From contig JAGXAV010000117.1 in assembly GCA_018971455.1 (NCBI GenBank), forward strand, positions 1 through 6,634: a stretch of DNA of 6,634 bases. Direction: 5' to 3'. How positions within the stretch are numbered: position 1 is the stretch's first letter; every line of letters begins with the position of its first letter. Below, piece by piece: positions 5,469 to 6,634 of this stretch. Position numbers and translations under genes: made by a program. The stretch is from Rhodospirillales bacterium (GTDB lineage: Bacteria > Pseudomonadota > Alphaproteobacteria > Acetobacterales > Acetobacteraceae). The notes below the pieces were generated by a model, which saw only the letters and a list, made by a program, of their open reading frames with translations, did not search any database and was not told the origin of the DNA.

Positions 5469-6634
5469 ATGCGTATGGTTGCAGCCGCATTGGCCTTCAC
5501 CCTCGCCGCGGGCGCCGCCCACGCGACGGATATCGATTTCTTCTTCCCGGTGCCCGTGCAGGGCAAGCTTGCCAGTGAGATGCAGCGCGTGATCGGCGAT
5601 TTCGGCCGTGCCAACCCGGATATCCACGTGACCGCCGTCTATACCGGCAGCTATGATGACACCAACCTCAAGACGCGGGCGGCGATCAAGGCCGGACATC
5701 CGCCGGCACTGGTGCTGATGAGCGCGAATTTCGTGCGCGAATACGTCATCAATGACGAGGTGACGAGCTGGGACGGGCTGATCGGCGCCCACCATCAGAC
5801 GCCGGCCTCGTTCATGTCGGCGTTCTGGCCGGCGCTGGCGACCAACGCAATGGAGGGCGGGCATGTCTATGGCGTGCCGTTCCAGAACTCGACCCCGCTG
5901 CTGTACTACAGTGTCGCCGCCTTCAAGGATGCCGGGCTCGATCCCGACCAGCCCCCGGCCGACTGGAATGCGTGGATGGCGGATGCCAAGAAGCTGGTGA
6001 AGCGCGCGGATGGGCAGACCACGCGCTGGGGATTCATGATGCCGGGCACCTATGATTATCTCGGCTGGATCACCAGCGGGCTGGCGATGGCCAATGGCGG
6101 GCAGTACTACAACCATGCCTGGGGCGGCGAGGTCTATTACGATCAGCCGAGCACCATCGGCGCGGTCGGCTTTCTCGACGACATGGTCAATACCGCCAAG
6201 GTGATGCCCCCGGGCGTGACCGACGCCAATGCGGTGACCACGGCGTTCTTCACCGGCAAGGTGGGCATGATCGTGCTGTCCACCGGCTCGCTGTCTTTCG
6301 TGCGTGAGAACATGAAGGAGCCCTACCGGGTGGCTTTCATGCCGGCGCGGATCGGCCATGCCGCGCCGATCGGCGGCGCCAGCCTGATTCTTCCCAAGGG
6401 CAACTCGCCGGAGCGTCAGGCCGCGGCATGGAAGCTGATGAGCTATCTCACCAGCCCCGCCGTGTCCGGCGCGTGGAGCCGCTTTACCGGCTATTTCGCC
6501 CCGCGCGTGGCCGCGTATGATCTGCCCGAGATGAAGGCCTATCTGACGAAATACCCGGATGCCAAGGTCGCGCTCGATCAGCTCAAATATGCCGAGCCGT
6601 GGTTCGCCACCTACAATACGGTGGCGGTGCGCAA
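5469..6634 (+). CDS. Periplasmic solute-binding protein, UgpB-like (3' end outside window)
   Basis: This periplasmic receptor delivers substrate to the permease pair. The frame is open from the ATG at 5469 to the window edge (388 complete codons). Residues 1-19 (MRMVAAALAFTLAAGAAHA) are a Sec signal peptide with an AHA cleavage site and no lipobox Cys, so the protein is soluble. The mature part is an extracellular solute-binding family 1 fold. Several stretches match E. coli UgpB as I recall it: YTGSYDD (58-64), GVPFQNSTPLLYYS (135-148), KDAGLDPDQPP (153-163), STGSLSFVRE (271-280), IGGASL (301-306) and TGYFAPRVAAYDL (340-352). These include counterparts of Tyr, Ser, Gly and Tyr residues lining the UgpB pocket. 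The pocket Glu region is replaced by LMSANFV (82-88). UgpB binds sn-glycerol-3-phosphate and glycerophosphodiesters; that is the likeliest substrate class, but a sugar cannot be excluded. The usual family length is about 430 residues, so some 40-50 are missing here. Confidence 0.93.
   Translation, partial: MRMVAAALAFTLAAGAAHATDIDFFFPVPVQGKLASEMQRVIGDFGRANPDIHVTAVYTGSYDDTNLKTRAAIKAGHPPALVLMSANFVREYVINDEVTSWDGLIGAHHQTPASFMSAFWPALATNAMEGGHVYGVPFQNSTPLLYYSVAAFKDAGLDPDQPPADWNAWMADAKKLVKRADGQTTRWGFMMPGTYDYLGWITSGLAMANGGQYYNHAWGGEVYYDQPSTIGAVGFLDDMVNTAKVMPPGVTDANAVTTAFFTGKVGMIVLSTGSLSFVRENMKEPYRVAFMPARIGHAAPIGGASLILPKGNSPERQAAAWKLMSYLTSPAVSGAWSRFTGYFAPRVAAYDLPEMKAYLTKYPDAKVALDQLKYAEPWFATYNTVAVR

Noticed and set aside
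5034..6359. 441-residue minus-strand open frame across the second permease and the binding protein
   Set aside because: His/Arg/Gly-rich with no motif. It spans two well-supported plus-strand genes and their junction, so it is a shadow frame.
1..6634. CRISPR array, tRNA, rRNA, insertion sequence or prophage attachment site
   Set aside because: I saw no spaced direct repeats, no tRNA-like cloverleaf in the two short gaps, and no transposase or integrase motifs.

Overview
The window is GC-rich chromosomal DNA. The GyrB ending, the Hint_2-type domain and the overall protein style point to an alphaproteobacterium. Acetobacteraceae/Rhodospirillales is my best guess, but no rRNA or other phylogenetic marker beyond the GyrB tail is present. 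Nearly the whole window is coding, and the long antisense frames over the genes look like GC-driven shadows.

Layout. (1) Positions 1-350 (+) hold the last 116 residues of DNA gyrase subunit B, ending in the conserved tail. (2) A 39-bp convergent gap follows, with a GC hairpin that may terminate transcription from both sides. (3) Positions 390-3581 (-) encode one 1063-residue multidomain protein. Its parts are a proline-rich N-terminus without a visible signal peptide, a subtilase-fold peptidase domain with sedolisin-like Glu and Asp substitutions and a large beta insertion, a Gly/Thr/Val-rich beta-repeat stalk, a Hint (hedgehog/intein) domain, and a C-terminal beta module with a short helical tail. 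(4) A 129-bp divergent intergenic region carries a good sigma70-like promoter for the Hint-peptidase gene, with an inverted repeat inside its spacer. (5) Positions 3711-6634 (+) are an ABC importer operon: two MalF/MalG-type inner-membrane permeases overlapping by 11 bp, then a periplasmic binding protein that runs off the window. The binding protein resembles UgpB (sn-glycerol-3-phosphate/glycerophosphodiester binding). The ATPase (UgpC/MalK type) is not in the window and may lie downstream.

How the genes work together. The three transporter genes form one translationally linked unit: an overlapping start for the second permease, and an AGGAGG touching the second permease's stop codon for the binding protein. 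They would build a periplasmic-binding-protein-dependent importer for a glycerol phosphate or sugar-like solute. The Hint-peptidase gene is divergent and functionally unrelated on its face; only the shared regulatory gap links it to the transporter. The most interesting object is the peptidase-Hint fusion: an active-site layout between S8 and S53 peptidases, joined to a potentially self-cleaving domain.
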